A stretch of 42,003 nt of DNA from Chloroflexota bacterium (GTDB taxonomy: Bacteria; Chloroflexota; Anaerolineae; 4572-78; J111). This document shows, piece by piece, positions 8,368 to 16,209 of the stretch. The position numbers and the translations under genes are program-made. The stretch lies in assembly GCA_016860845.1 (NCBI GenBank), contig BOKF01000068.1, forward strand, positions 1 to 42,003. Reading direction: 5' to 3'. Within the stretch, counting starts at the first letter, position 1; every line of letters begins with the position of its first letter. A model generated the notes under the pieces. It made no database searches. It saw only the letters and a list, made by a program, of their open reading frames with translations, and had not been told where the DNA came from.

Positions 8368-11139
8368 ATGTCTTACCCCCGACAGATGACGAATGTAGCC
8401 GCAGAACTGGAGGAAGAACTGGAACAGGCCGCACGACGCGGAGGTGAATTCGCTCCATCTCCGTTATTTGATCGTGCGGCCGAGGCAGAATCGCTGGCGG
8501 CTCTGGAGGATGTTTTTGCCGAGACCCTGGACGCCGGCGATGCCAGGGAGTATTTCGCCAATGTCCTGAGTGGGGTGCGGCAGGTAGCGGGCGCAGCAGT
8601 CCGCCCCGGCAGCCCCACCGCCGCGCTGCTGCGGCAGTTTACGGCCCACTTGCAGCGCTATCGCTCCCAGGGCTATAGTGAAATGGAGGCGCTGGAGGAC
8701 CTGGCCGAGCAATTTGCCGGGGAAGGCCAGGCCGAAGCCGCCCCTCTCCTGGGTGGATTGGCGGCGCGCACCCTGGCCCGCCCGCTCCTGCGCCGCACCG
8801 CCAGGCCGTTCCCGCGCCCCCTACGCCGGCAACTGGTCCGGAGTGGACGCCAGGCGGCCCAAACCCTGGTGCGCCGCCAGGGGTCAGCCGCCCTGCGGGC
8901 CATCCCGCCGATTGTGCGCCGGACGCAGCGCACTGCCGTCACGCAGCGCCTGCCGCCCCGGGCTTTACCTGTGGCCATGCGGAACCTGACCGCCAGGGTA
9001 GCCAGAACCCCCGCCCTGGCCCGGCAACTATCCCGCCCGCGACCCCCTCTGCGGACCGCAGGCGTACCCTTCCCGGCCCAGAGACCCGGCAGGGTGCCGG
9101 CGACAACCACCCAGCGTTCTCAAATCCAGCGCAGTGCTGTGCTGGCAGGCCCCCCAGCCAATCGAGGCAGCCGTGAGTACATTCGCTGGGTGCAAAGCAC
9201 ATTAAATCGAGTAATAGGCTCTGGTCTGGCGGTTGACGGGAGAATGGGCCCGCGAACCCGCGATGCCATCGGTCGCTTCCAAAGACAGCAAGGTCTGGTC
9301 GCCGATGGAATTGTCGGTCCCCGGACTGAAGCGGCCATGCTGGCGGCTGCGGGGTCAATGACTACCCCTCCCCCTGGCTATCCACCGGCTGGACAAACCG
9401 TGCAGCGGATCGTGTATGGGTGGGGTCAATATAGGCGACAGGTACAGGATCTCCCTGCCGATCAACAAACAGTTCTCAGAGAAGTAGGTGATGTGATCAT
9501 CGCCAGCTATCAACCGGGCCGCCAGCCGGTGCGGACGGTGCAGGTGTATGGCCATGCTGACTGGGACACACCCCGGAACCCGCAGCGCGAACAGCAAATG
9601 AGTGAAGAACGGGCGCAGCAGGTGACAAACTGGCTAAAGAATTATGTGGGTAGGGCCATCGCCGCCCAGATTACCTGGGACACGCGAGGATTTGGGGCCA
9701 CCCAAATAAAAGCACAACCTACTACAGAGGCAAATCGCAGGCAGAATCGCCGGGTTGAGATATTCCTGGTAGCCTTGGCACAGCTCCCCCTATGTGTTCC
9801 TTGCTCTACACCAGCAGAAAACAACCGGGACTTAGTCCAATGGCTGCAGAACTCGCTCAACCAAATTCTGGGGCTTCGTTTGCCTGTAAATGGCGTCTTT
9901 AACGCAGTAACACAAAATACCTTGCGTATGTTTCAGCAGGCCAGGGGGATAGCTCCTAGCGGAAGAGTTGATCGAGCAACGCAAGTCACTTTGTATCAAC
10001 ACGGTGCTTCTGCTGCTCCATGCCAAGTAAAGGATACTCCAACCCCTGAAACTGATACCGGTACATGGTTTCGCTACATTCTTCGCGACCCTACATGTCC
10101 AGGTACTTTAGATCAACGATCAGTCGCCAGTTTGCTGACCAGAGTCGTAGGTTTACCAAGTTCATCTACCCCAAAGGATTTACTCCAATCAGAGACTCAT
10201 AGCTTAGATGGACCAATACATATTCTTAACCAGCTTTATAACAAGCCAGATTCTGAGATAAATGCGGAACTTAGTGCTTGTTGTCTTCCCGAAGTCTACC
10301 CTCAGGAAATTGGACTTGAATGTTTTCGTAATCTGGAGGTCAGAAATATCAAAGAGCGAATTTATTGGCTGAGAAAGTTTTATCAAGATGAAAAAAAGCA
10401 CAACCCAGATAATGGTAGCCCCGTCACATGGCGTACTCGCTGGGTGATTGTTTCTACAGCTCTGGCGGACATCGGAAAAGTAGTTGTAGACTGGAGGGAA
10501 AACCAGAGTTCCACCGGACAACCCTCAGTTTACAATGCGTGTCGTCATATTTGCTACGGTGGGCTGCGCCTGAAAAAGTACATCGAAACGGCCTGGCCAG
10601 GACAAAACTCGTGGCAACCAATATGTAAAGTACCAGAATTTGGCCAGTGTGGCCTCAAAGTACCTCCCTCTAAGAAAACAATTAGATGCTATTGGTGTGG
10701 GATGTTTGCAACCTGGGCATTGAAGAGGGCTGGAATTCCTATAGGCCCATGGATTATGGCAAAAGGTATCAGTCCTTATTTCAACAATTGGGAGCAACGA
10801 TGCCATGTAGACCCACGACCCGGTGACATTTTTTATACCAATGCCGAGAGCCAGAATCATCATGCCATTGTTGTCAGTTTTTCGGCTGATGAAAACGAGC
10901 TTGTAACAATCAACGGTAATACGGATACCAAAAGCCTTTTCGACCGCCAGACTGGAAGTATAATTAACGGCATAAGCATAAGATGTGGAGACAGGGCTGT
11001 TATATCCTATTTCTCTGGGATCGAAGTCAAAAAGATGCAGTTGAACAAACTCCGGGAGTATTGTTATTTACATCTAGAGGACCTCAAGATTCCTGCTCCA
11101 CCTAATAACCTATCTCCATGCCTTCCACATTCAATATAG
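8368..11139 (+). CDS. Modular payload protein: shared N-terminal module, PG-binding, OmpA-like, PG-binding, CHAP-like
   Basis: A 923-residue multidomain protein. Residues 1-230 are the module shared with the next gene: an acidic start, an Ala/Glu helix, then an Arg-rich block with IPPIVRRT. A Pro/Arg/Thr linker follows. Residues about 258-332 form a PG_binding_1 domain (VDGRMGPRTRDAIGRFQ, VADGIVGPRTEAA). About 350-468 are OmpA-like (VYGHADWD, then RRQNRRVEI at the end), which in other proteins binds diaminopimelate-type peptidoglycan. About 484-547 is a second PG-binding domain. The C-terminus (about 680-900) looks CHAP/NlpC-like, with a candidate catalytic Cys in WCGMFATWAL and His in HHAIVVS, followed by NGNT. 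The likely activity is a peptidoglycan amidase/endopeptidase. No signal peptide. GGAGG lies five bases before ATG 8368. Base composition falls after about 9780, so the C-terminal part is probably acquired separately. Confidence 0.85.
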   Translation: MSYPRQMTNVAAELEEELEQAARRGGEFAPSPLFDRAAEAESLAALEDVFAETLDAGDAREYFANVLSGVRQVAGAAVRPGSPTAALLRQFTAHLQRYRSQGYSEMEALEDLAEQFAGEGQAEAAPLLGGLAARTLARPLLRRTARPFPRPLRRQLVRSGRQAAQTLVRRQGSAALRAIPPIVRRTQRTAVTQRLPPRALPVAMRNLTARVARTPALARQLSRPRPPLRTAGVPFPAQRPGRVPATTTQRSQIQRSAVLAGPPANRGSREYIRWVQSTLNRVIGSGLAVDGRMGPRTRDAIGRFQRQQGLVADGIVGPRTEAAMLAAAGSMTTPPPGYPPAGQTVQRIVYGWGQYRRQVQDLPADQQTVLREVGDVIIASYQPGRQPVRTVQVYGHADWDTPRNPQREQQMSEERAQQVTNWLKNYVGRAIAAQITWDTRGFGATQIKAQPTTEANRRQNRRVEIFLVALAQLPLCVPCSTPAENNRDLVQWLQNSLNQILGLRLPVNGVFNAVTQNTLRMFQQARGIAPSGRVDRATQVTLYQHGASAAPCQVKDTPTPETDTGTWFRYILRDPTCPGTLDQRSVASLLTRVVGLPSSSTPKDLLQSETHSLDGPIHILNQLYNKPDSEINAELSACCLPEVYPQEIGLECFRNLEVRNIKERIYWLRKFYQDEKKHNPDNGSPVTWRTRWVIVSTALADIGKVVVDWRENQSSTGQPSVYNACRHICYGGLRLKKYIETAWPGQNSWQPICKVPEFGQCGLKVPPSKKTIRCYWCGMFATWALKRAGIPIGPWIMAKGISPYFNNWEQRCHVDPRPGDIFYTNAESQNHHAIVVSFSADENELVTINGNTDTKSLFDRQTGSIINGISIRCGDRAVISYFSGIEVKKMQLNKLREYCYLHLEDLKIPAPPNNLSPCLPHSI
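8470..9038 (+). repeat. Module duplicate, copy 1 (with 11343-11911)
   Basis: These 569 bp align without gaps to 11343-11911 and are nearly identical over long runs, including synonymous positions, for example the stretch around 8591-8740. The duplicate covers the coding part for the shared N-terminal module only and ends where the two payloads diverge. This points to recent duplication or gene conversion of the module. Confidence 0.88.
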
Positions 11140-11201
11140 CTTTCTAAACCGCTATGCCGATAGGAGAGAGGGTGCCAGGTGGACAACCTTAGCGGGAAGC
11201 A

Positions 11202-13382
11202 ATGATGTCGTACCGACGACAGATGGCCGATTTAGCTGCAGAGCTGGAAGAAGAGCTGGCACTTACAGTGCCACGTGGACAGGCCAACCCAGACCTCAGA
11301 ACTGACTTTGGGGTGGGTGAATTCACTTCACCCTCATTACCTGACCGCGCGGCCGAGGCAGAATCGCTGGCGGAATTGGAGAATGTTTTTGCCGAAACTC
11401 TAGACGCCGGCGATGCCAGAGAGTATTTCAGCAACGTCCTGAGCGCGGTCCGCCAGGTAGCAGGGGCAGCAGTCCGCCCCGGCAGCCCCACCGCCGCGCT
11501 GCTGCGGCAGTTCACGGCCCACTTGCAGCGTTATCGCTCCCAGGGCTATAGTGAAATGGAGGCGCTGGAGGACCTGGCCGAGCAGTTTGCCGGGGAAGGC
11601 CAGGCCGAAGCCGCCCCCCTCCTGGGCGGAATGGCAGCTCGCGCCCTGGCCCGCCCGCTGATGCGCCGCACTGCCAGGCCGCTCCCACCTCCCCTGCGCC
11701 GGCAACTGGTCCGGAGTGGACGCCAGGCGGCCCAAACCCTGGCGCGCCGCCAGGGGCTGGCCGGCCTGCGAGCCATCCCACCGATTGTGCGCCGGACGCA
11801 GCGCACCGCTGCCGCGCGGCGCCTGCCACCCCGGGCTTTACCCACGGCCATGCGTAACCTGACCGCCAGGGTCGCCAGAACCCCCGCCCTGGCCCGGCAA
11901 CTATCCCGCCCACAATCTCCTCGGAGTGCATCTCTTCCCACTGCTACACCCCGCGTGCTTACCTATTCGACTAATGATGTGATTGATCCACGCATCAGCG
12001 TCCCCGCCCAGCACGCTCTCGTCCGTCTTTCCAAGAATCCCACCACCAGTGCGGATGCGGTTGGCATGCTGGAAGAAGTCAAAGGCGGCGGGTTGGGTGG
12101 CATTTACTGTGTCAATTGGCAAAAAGCTGCCCAGCGAGCCTTACGATTGGGTACAAACTGGTGGACCGTGATTCCATCGGGCGAGGATGCAGTCTTAATG
12201 ATGGATCCGAATGACTTGTGGGGTGGTCAGCCATTAATTGCTTTTCGTCGCACCCTGGATCCTGACTGTGGCCTCTTAAAGGGTGAACAGCGCTTTGCTG
12301 CCTCACCGTCAAAACTCGATGTGGCCTTGCTTCGAGTATGGCAAACCTACTTACGCTTCCGTCAAGGAGGAATTGATTGTTTTTCCATTCAGAGTGTTCA
12401 AAGATATCGGGCTTCTGCAATTAATCAGAGATCTCCTAAAGTCATACCTAATAATCTTGTATGTGGGCCAAACTCGTGGTATCGGTTACTTAATGAACCT
12501 ATACCCCTTAAAGAACACGAAATAGTAATTATAAAAGGGGAAAAAGTAGAAAGAAGAGATGTGGTTCTTGAATCGTTTAAGGAGTCTGTTTATGGTAAAG
12601 AATCCTTGGCTGTGAATGAGGTGCTACAAGGTGAGATCCGTGACTGCCCTCTTCCTGCGATTCTCGCAGCAATGGTACATACTAGGCGTTTCAATAGGAA
12701 GATGATTGTTGAGAAGATACCAGCTTGTGTACTCAGTTTGCGTTGGCGGCGTAACCGGAACCCGCACAAACAGGAGCAATTCGATGAGCATAGGACAAAT
12801 CGATACTTCAGTGTCTCATTCCGGACGCGACCAGAGTTACCTGTCGATATTTCGGATTTATTCTACCGCCGAGATCAGGGTACTACGCCAATCTATGCAC
12901 GTTCTCGCAGAAACCGCTTATGGATCAGTATCATCGAAAAAGCCTATGCAGTTTTCCGTGGTGGGGAGAATGGCTATGGAGGCAACTATACAGGTATTGA
13001 GAGGGTGATAAGCTCTTTAACAAAAAAGGTGTCCGGACCAACTGTAAATCAGTTCATGGAAGATATCTGTGGTTTGGGCTACATTATCGATATCGAAAAG
13101 CGTCAAGTACTCAAACGCGACAAAAAAGGAGAATTTGACGAGTTGAAAGTGAACTTCGATACCGCCCTCATTCAGGTTTTGAGCAACGCAAGAGCTACGC
13201 CAACCATTGCCTGCACAGAAAATCATTCGCAAGCCGTTTTAGGCCTCAGAGCCAACCGTAACGTTTGGCTATATGATGCCGCCCATGATCCTAACAATCA
13301 TGATCGTCATGGTTTTGAACTCTCGAAGAGTTACGATAACTTCAAACGAGAATATAAATACGTATTCAGTGCATCGAGGTAG
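11202..13382 (+). CDS. Modular payload protein: shared N-terminal module plus calpain-type cysteine protease
   Basis: A 726-residue protein. Its first ~235 residues match the preceding gene's module (RAAEAESLA, IPPIVRRT and on). The remainder differs completely. The C-terminal half is a calpain-family (peptidase C2) catalytic domain: the active-site Cys near 482 in GEIRDCPLPAILAAM (compare the calpain GDCWLLAAL pattern), then LWISIIEKAYAVFRGG with a GG..GIERVISSLT stretch as in calpain domain II, and the active-site His near 675 in ENHSQAVLGL followed by NVWLYDAAHD. Between module and protease (about 250-470) lies an unassigned region. Adjacent ATGs at 11202 and 11205; the second matches the start of the paralogue, and the Shine-Dalgarno is weak. 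The GC content drops after about 12350. Intracellular host-type targets are plausible for such a payload, but unproven. Confidence 0.85.
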   Translation: MMSYRRQMADLAAELEEELALTVPRGQANPDLRTDFGVGEFTSPSLPDRAAEAESLAELENVFAETLDAGDAREYFSNVLSAVRQVAGAAVRPGSPTAALLRQFTAHLQRYRSQGYSEMEALEDLAEQFAGEGQAEAAPLLGGMAARALARPLMRRTARPLPPPLRRQLVRSGRQAAQTLARRQGLAGLRAIPPIVRRTQRTAAARRLPPRALPTAMRNLTARVARTPALARQLSRPQSPRSASLPTATPRVLTYSTNDVIDPRISVPAQHALVRLSKNPTTSADAVGMLEEVKGGGLGGIYCVNWQKAAQRALRLGTNWWTVIPSGEDAVLMMDPNDLWGGQPLIAFRRTLDPDCGLLKGEQRFAASPSKLDVALLRVWQTYLRFRQGGIDCFSIQSVQRYRASAINQRSPKVIPNNLVCGPNSWYRLLNEPIPLKEHEIVIIKGEKVERRDVVLESFKESVYGKESLAVNEVLQGEIRDCPLPAILAAMVHTRRFNRKMIVEKIPACVLSLRWRRNRNPHKQEQFDEHRTNRYFSVSFRTRPELPVDISDLFYRRDQGTTPIYARSRRNRLWISIIEKAYAVFRGGENGYGGNYTGIERVISSLTKKVSGPTVNQFMEDICGLGYIIDIEKRQVLKRDKKGEFDELKVNFDTALIQVLSNARATPTIACTENHSQAVLGLRANRNVWLYDAAHDPNNHDRHGFELSKSYDNFKREYKYVFSASR
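11343..11911 (+). repeat. Module duplicate, copy 2 (with 8470-9038)
   Basis: Second copy of the gap-free 569-bp duplicate described at 8470-9038. The 5' flank differs: this copy has a longer acidic/polar insertion between the first 20 codons and the duplicate. The 3' flank diverges at once into the calpain-linked region, marking a clean module border. Confidence 0.88.
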
Positions 13383-13446
13383 CGATGAACGAGTAGAAAC
13401 AGGAATGATGCTCATGTTTCGTATACAATCTCTGTGCCGCAGATAA

Positions 13447-13614
13447 ATGCAACAACCTGTAAGCAATTCTGATCGGTTGGATTCAGAGCATGCAACAGAG
13501 AGTTTGAAAAAGGAGCAATCTCATGCCATTTATGGTCATCTAGGGTACTTTTCATCTGGTCAACCAAACGAGCAGGGAGATTGGCCCGGAGCCGGGTATG
13601 AGTTTGAGGTGTGA
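13447..13614 (+). CDS. Possible 55-residue protein ending in YEFEV
   Basis: An open frame from ATG 13447 to TGA 13612-13614 encodes 55 polar residues ending GAGYEFEV. The last residues recall the EFEV end of the 7020-8210 product. An in-frame TAA lies immediately upstream, and no convincing Shine-Dalgarno precedes the ATG, so this may equally be the remnant tail of a lost payload gene. It lies between the calpain-type payload gene and the glycosidase-like gene. Real but small gene, or gene relic; I cannot decide. Confidence 0.35.
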   Translation: MQQPVSNSDRLDSEHATESLKKEQSHAIYGHLGYFSSGQPNEQGDWPGAGYEFEV

Positions 13615-13653
13615 GTGACCAGGGGGTTATCGAGTTTGTTTCTGGAGGTGATG

Positions 13654-14691
13654 ATGAACGGCCAGGTAGAACTGGAACAGCTTTTGGAGCAAGCGGACAG
13701 AGCCGTCCATAGGATGCTGCGCGGACAAGCAGAAATAGTACCAGCAGGCGGCATTTTGCCCACACCAGGGGAAATCAGGGGCGACAGGTGGCCAAGAATC
13801 AAGGTCCCGGAGATAGCAGGGATTAGACGAGTGTGGGTGTTCTCTATGGGTATCCCCACATCCAGGGGCACGTCGCAATTCATAAGGCGGATCAGTGATT
13901 TGCAGGTAACTGATGTAGCTTTGATGCTCAACCAGTATAAACATCGGGAGTTCGAACTTACCTGGTCGAAAGCGCGAATTGTAGATACCGCCACGAGCCT
14001 TCGTGACATCGGGGTTGCTCCACACCTGGTCACTTGGCTGCGCCCAACTGAGAGTTATATGAGAGATGCCGCTGCCTCGTTGCGCGATCTATGTATCAAG
14101 ACAAGCGTAAGATCACTTATATTTGATGCGGAAGAACCCTGGACCCTTCATCCTAATATAAAGGGCAGGGGTCAGGCGGGGGCGAGAGATATTTTGTCCA
14201 GATACTGGTCATTTTTTACAGGCTGGCCTTGCCTCTTGGGTGTTAGTGGAGTCCCTTATATACCTGAAACGGTGAAACCCTTAGCCGAAGTTTGTGATTT
14301 TGTTCTACCACAAGCATATAGCACCCACATACCTGAACGCCGGGGGCGTAGCTGTTTAGATAATAGGGTATATCGGCCAGTTATAACACAAAGAACTGCC
14401 CACAAGCGATGGCGAGATTTTGGCAAGCCAATTGTGATGGGGCTGGCTGCTTTTAGCCTGTGCCTTTTTGGTGGTTTGAGCAGACAGGGAGCGATGCAAA
14501 AGGCGATAACGGCGACTGAAGACTTGCGTGACCCTATGGTGGGTGAAGTAGCTTATTGGTCAATTGAATCCCTGAAATCATCCGAGAAAGTGGACTTTGT
14601 CCGACAAGCAGCGATCAAAGCGAGAAGAGGCATATCTCAGAAGATGTCGCTTTCCGGTGGCAGTTTTGAATACAAGGATTTTGGACGATAA
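13654..14691 (+). CDS. Putative TIM-barrel glycoside hydrolase-like protein
   Basis: About 345 residues from ATG 13654, chosen because GGAGGT at 13644-13649 is well spaced for it (a second ATG at 13651 is nearly as good; an in-frame GTG at 13615 has no ribosome site). The pattern of alternating strands and helices with acidic strand ends (VRSLIFDAEEPW, CDFVLPQAYS, PIVMGLAAFS) fits a TIM-barrel hydrolase of the lysozyme-like (GH25 or DUF1906-like) sort; Asp/Glu in IFDAEE would be catalytic. No signal peptide or IVRRT module is present, so it is not built like the two payload genes, yet a wall-degrading role would suit the cluster. AT-rich relative to the first half of the window. Fold assignment is tentative. 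Confidence 0.65.
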   Translation: MNGQVELEQLLEQADRAVHRMLRGQAEIVPAGGILPTPGEIRGDRWPRIKVPEIAGIRRVWVFSMGIPTSRGTSQFIRRISDLQVTDVALMLNQYKHREFELTWSKARIVDTATSLRDIGVAPHLVTWLRPTESYMRDAAASLRDLCIKTSVRSLIFDAEEPWTLHPNIKGRGQAGARDILSRYWSFFTGWPCLLGVSGVPYIPETVKPLAEVCDFVLPQAYSTHIPERRGRSCLDNRVYRPVITQRTAHKRWRDFGKPIVMGLAAFSLCLFGGLSRQGAMQKAITATEDLRDPMVGEVAYWSIESLKSSEKVDFVRQAAIKARRGISQKMSLSGGSFEYKDFGR

Positions 14692-14724
14692 CAAGCTTGA
14701 AGCCTTTCGAGATGTTAATGACCA

Positions 14725-16209
14725 ATGACCTATTCAAAGGAGACGCCATTATCTACTCTTCTGGACTATACCCGAATCTGTCAACTACGGTTTATCAGGG
14801 AATTAAAAGATTTCGTCCGCTTCCCTTCCGTCAGCGCCCAGCCGCAGCAGGCCGGGGAAGTACGACGCTGCGCTGACTGGCTGGCCGGGCGCCTGCGGCG
14901 GATTGGCCTGGATCAGGTGCAAGTCATCCCCACCGCGCGCCACCCGCTTGTGACCGCCGAGTGGCGACACGCCCCTGGTCGTCCAACCGTGCTCATCTAC
15001 GGCCACTATGACGTGCAGCCGGCCGACCCGCTAACCGAGTGGCGCATCCCGCCGTTTGAGCCGGTGGTGCGGGATAACAAGTTGTACGGCCGGGGTGCAT
15101 CCGATGACAAAGGGCAGCTTTTTTGCCACGTCAAGGCGCTTGAGGCTTACTTGCGGACCACGGGCCGTTTGCCGGTCAACCTCATTTGCTTATTTGAGGG
15201 GGAAGAGGAAATCGGCAGCTCCAATCTGGCCCCGTTCATCGCCCACCACCGGGCCGCGTTGGCTGCCGACGTAGCCGTCATCTCCGACACCAGTATTCCG
15301 GCCCCCAACCGGCCGGCGCTTACTTACGGCCTGCGCGGGGCATTGGCCCTGGAACTGGAGGTGCGCGGCCCGCGCCACGACCTGCACTCGGGCACGTTTG
15401 GTGGAGCCATCCACAACCCGATCCAAGTCCTCTGCGAGATCATCGCCGGGCTGCACGACGCCCATGGTCGCGTCGCCATCCCCGGCTTTTACGATCAGGT
15501 GCGCCGGGTTGAGCCGGCTGAACGCGAGCGCCTGGCCCGCGCCGGCCCTGCAGATGCCCACATCCTCCGCGAGAGTGGCGCTGCCGCCGGTTGGGGCGAG
15601 CGGGCCGACCGCGCGGGCCAACCCTACAGCCTGTACGAACGCATCACCATCCGCCCGGCGCTGACCATCAACGGCATCAACGGCGGCTACCAGGGGCCAG
15701 GCGGCAAGGGCATCATTCCGGCCCGCGCTACGGCCAAGATCAGTTTCCGTCTCGTGCCCGATCAGAACCCGGTCGACATCGAAAAGTTGTTCCGGGACCA
15801 TATCGCTCGCGTTACGCCACCATCGGTTCAGACGGAGGTCCGGTCGGCCAGCGCCGCTCGCCCGGCCCTGCTCAACCGCACTCACCCCGCCGTCCACGCC
15901 GCGGTGGCAGCCTACCGCCACGGCTTCGGCGCGGCCCCGGTGTTCTTGCGCTCAGGCGGGACGATTCCCGTGGTCATGCTGCTCCAGGAGGCGCTCAATA
16001 TTCCGGTTGTTTTGATGGGGTTTGGTCTGCCGGATGATTGTATCCACGCCCCCAACGAAAAGTTCAGCCTGGGCCAGTTTTATCGGGGCATTGCCACATG
16101 CATTCACTTTTTGGCCGAGGTCGGCAGACAACCACCGACCGGTGACCACCGACAGCCGACAGCTAATGCTATGAAAGCGATCAGTGGTCAAGAGAGGCAG
16201 CGTCCATGA
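14725..16209 (+). CDS. M20-family metallopeptidase (dipeptidase-like)
   Basis: A 494-residue cytosolic M20 peptidase. The metal-binding motifs are in order: GHYDVQPAD (His94, Asp96), the bridging Asp in GRGASDDKGQ, the catalytic Glu pair in FEGEEEIGS, and the C-terminal His in HAPNEKF. The dimerisation domain inserts in the middle (LRGALALELEVRGPRHDLHSG). This arrangement matches the carnosinase/non-specific dipeptidase branch, which removes residues from short peptides using two metal ions. The start at ATG 14725 lacks a clear Shine-Dalgarno. The gene overlaps the next by four bases (ATGA), forming a two-gene unit. The gap to the glycosidase-like gene is only 33 bp, but that gene's function gives no link. 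Confidence 0.93.
   Translation: MTYSKETPLSTLLDYTRICQLRFIRELKDFVRFPSVSAQPQQAGEVRRCADWLAGRLRRIGLDQVQVIPTARHPLVTAEWRHAPGRPTVLIYGHYDVQPADPLTEWRIPPFEPVVRDNKLYGRGASDDKGQLFCHVKALEAYLRTTGRLPVNLICLFEGEEEIGSSNLAPFIAHHRAALAADVAVISDTSIPAPNRPALTYGLRGALALELEVRGPRHDLHSGTFGGAIHNPIQVLCEIIAGLHDAHGRVAIPGFYDQVRRVEPAERERLARAGPADAHILRESGAAAGWGERADRAGQPYSLYERITIRPALTINGINGGYQGPGGKGIIPARATAKISFRLVPDQNPVDIEKLFRDHIARVTPPSVQTEVRSASAARPALLNRTHPAVHAAVAAYRHGFGAAPVFLRSGGTIPVVMLLQEALNIPVVLMGFGLPDDCIHAPNEKFSLGQFYRGIATCIHFLAEVGRQPPTGDHRQPTANAMKAISGQERQRP

Noticed and set aside
13615..13653. GTG start at 13615 for the glycosidase-like gene
   Set aside because: It has no ribosome site, whereas GGAGGT precedes the ATG pair at 13651/13654.
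259..14691. Assignment as an extracellular contractile injection system or type VI cluster
   Set aside because: No sheath, tube, baseplate, spike or AAA+ ATPase gene is present in the window, so the effector-like genes cannot be tied to such a machine from this sequence.
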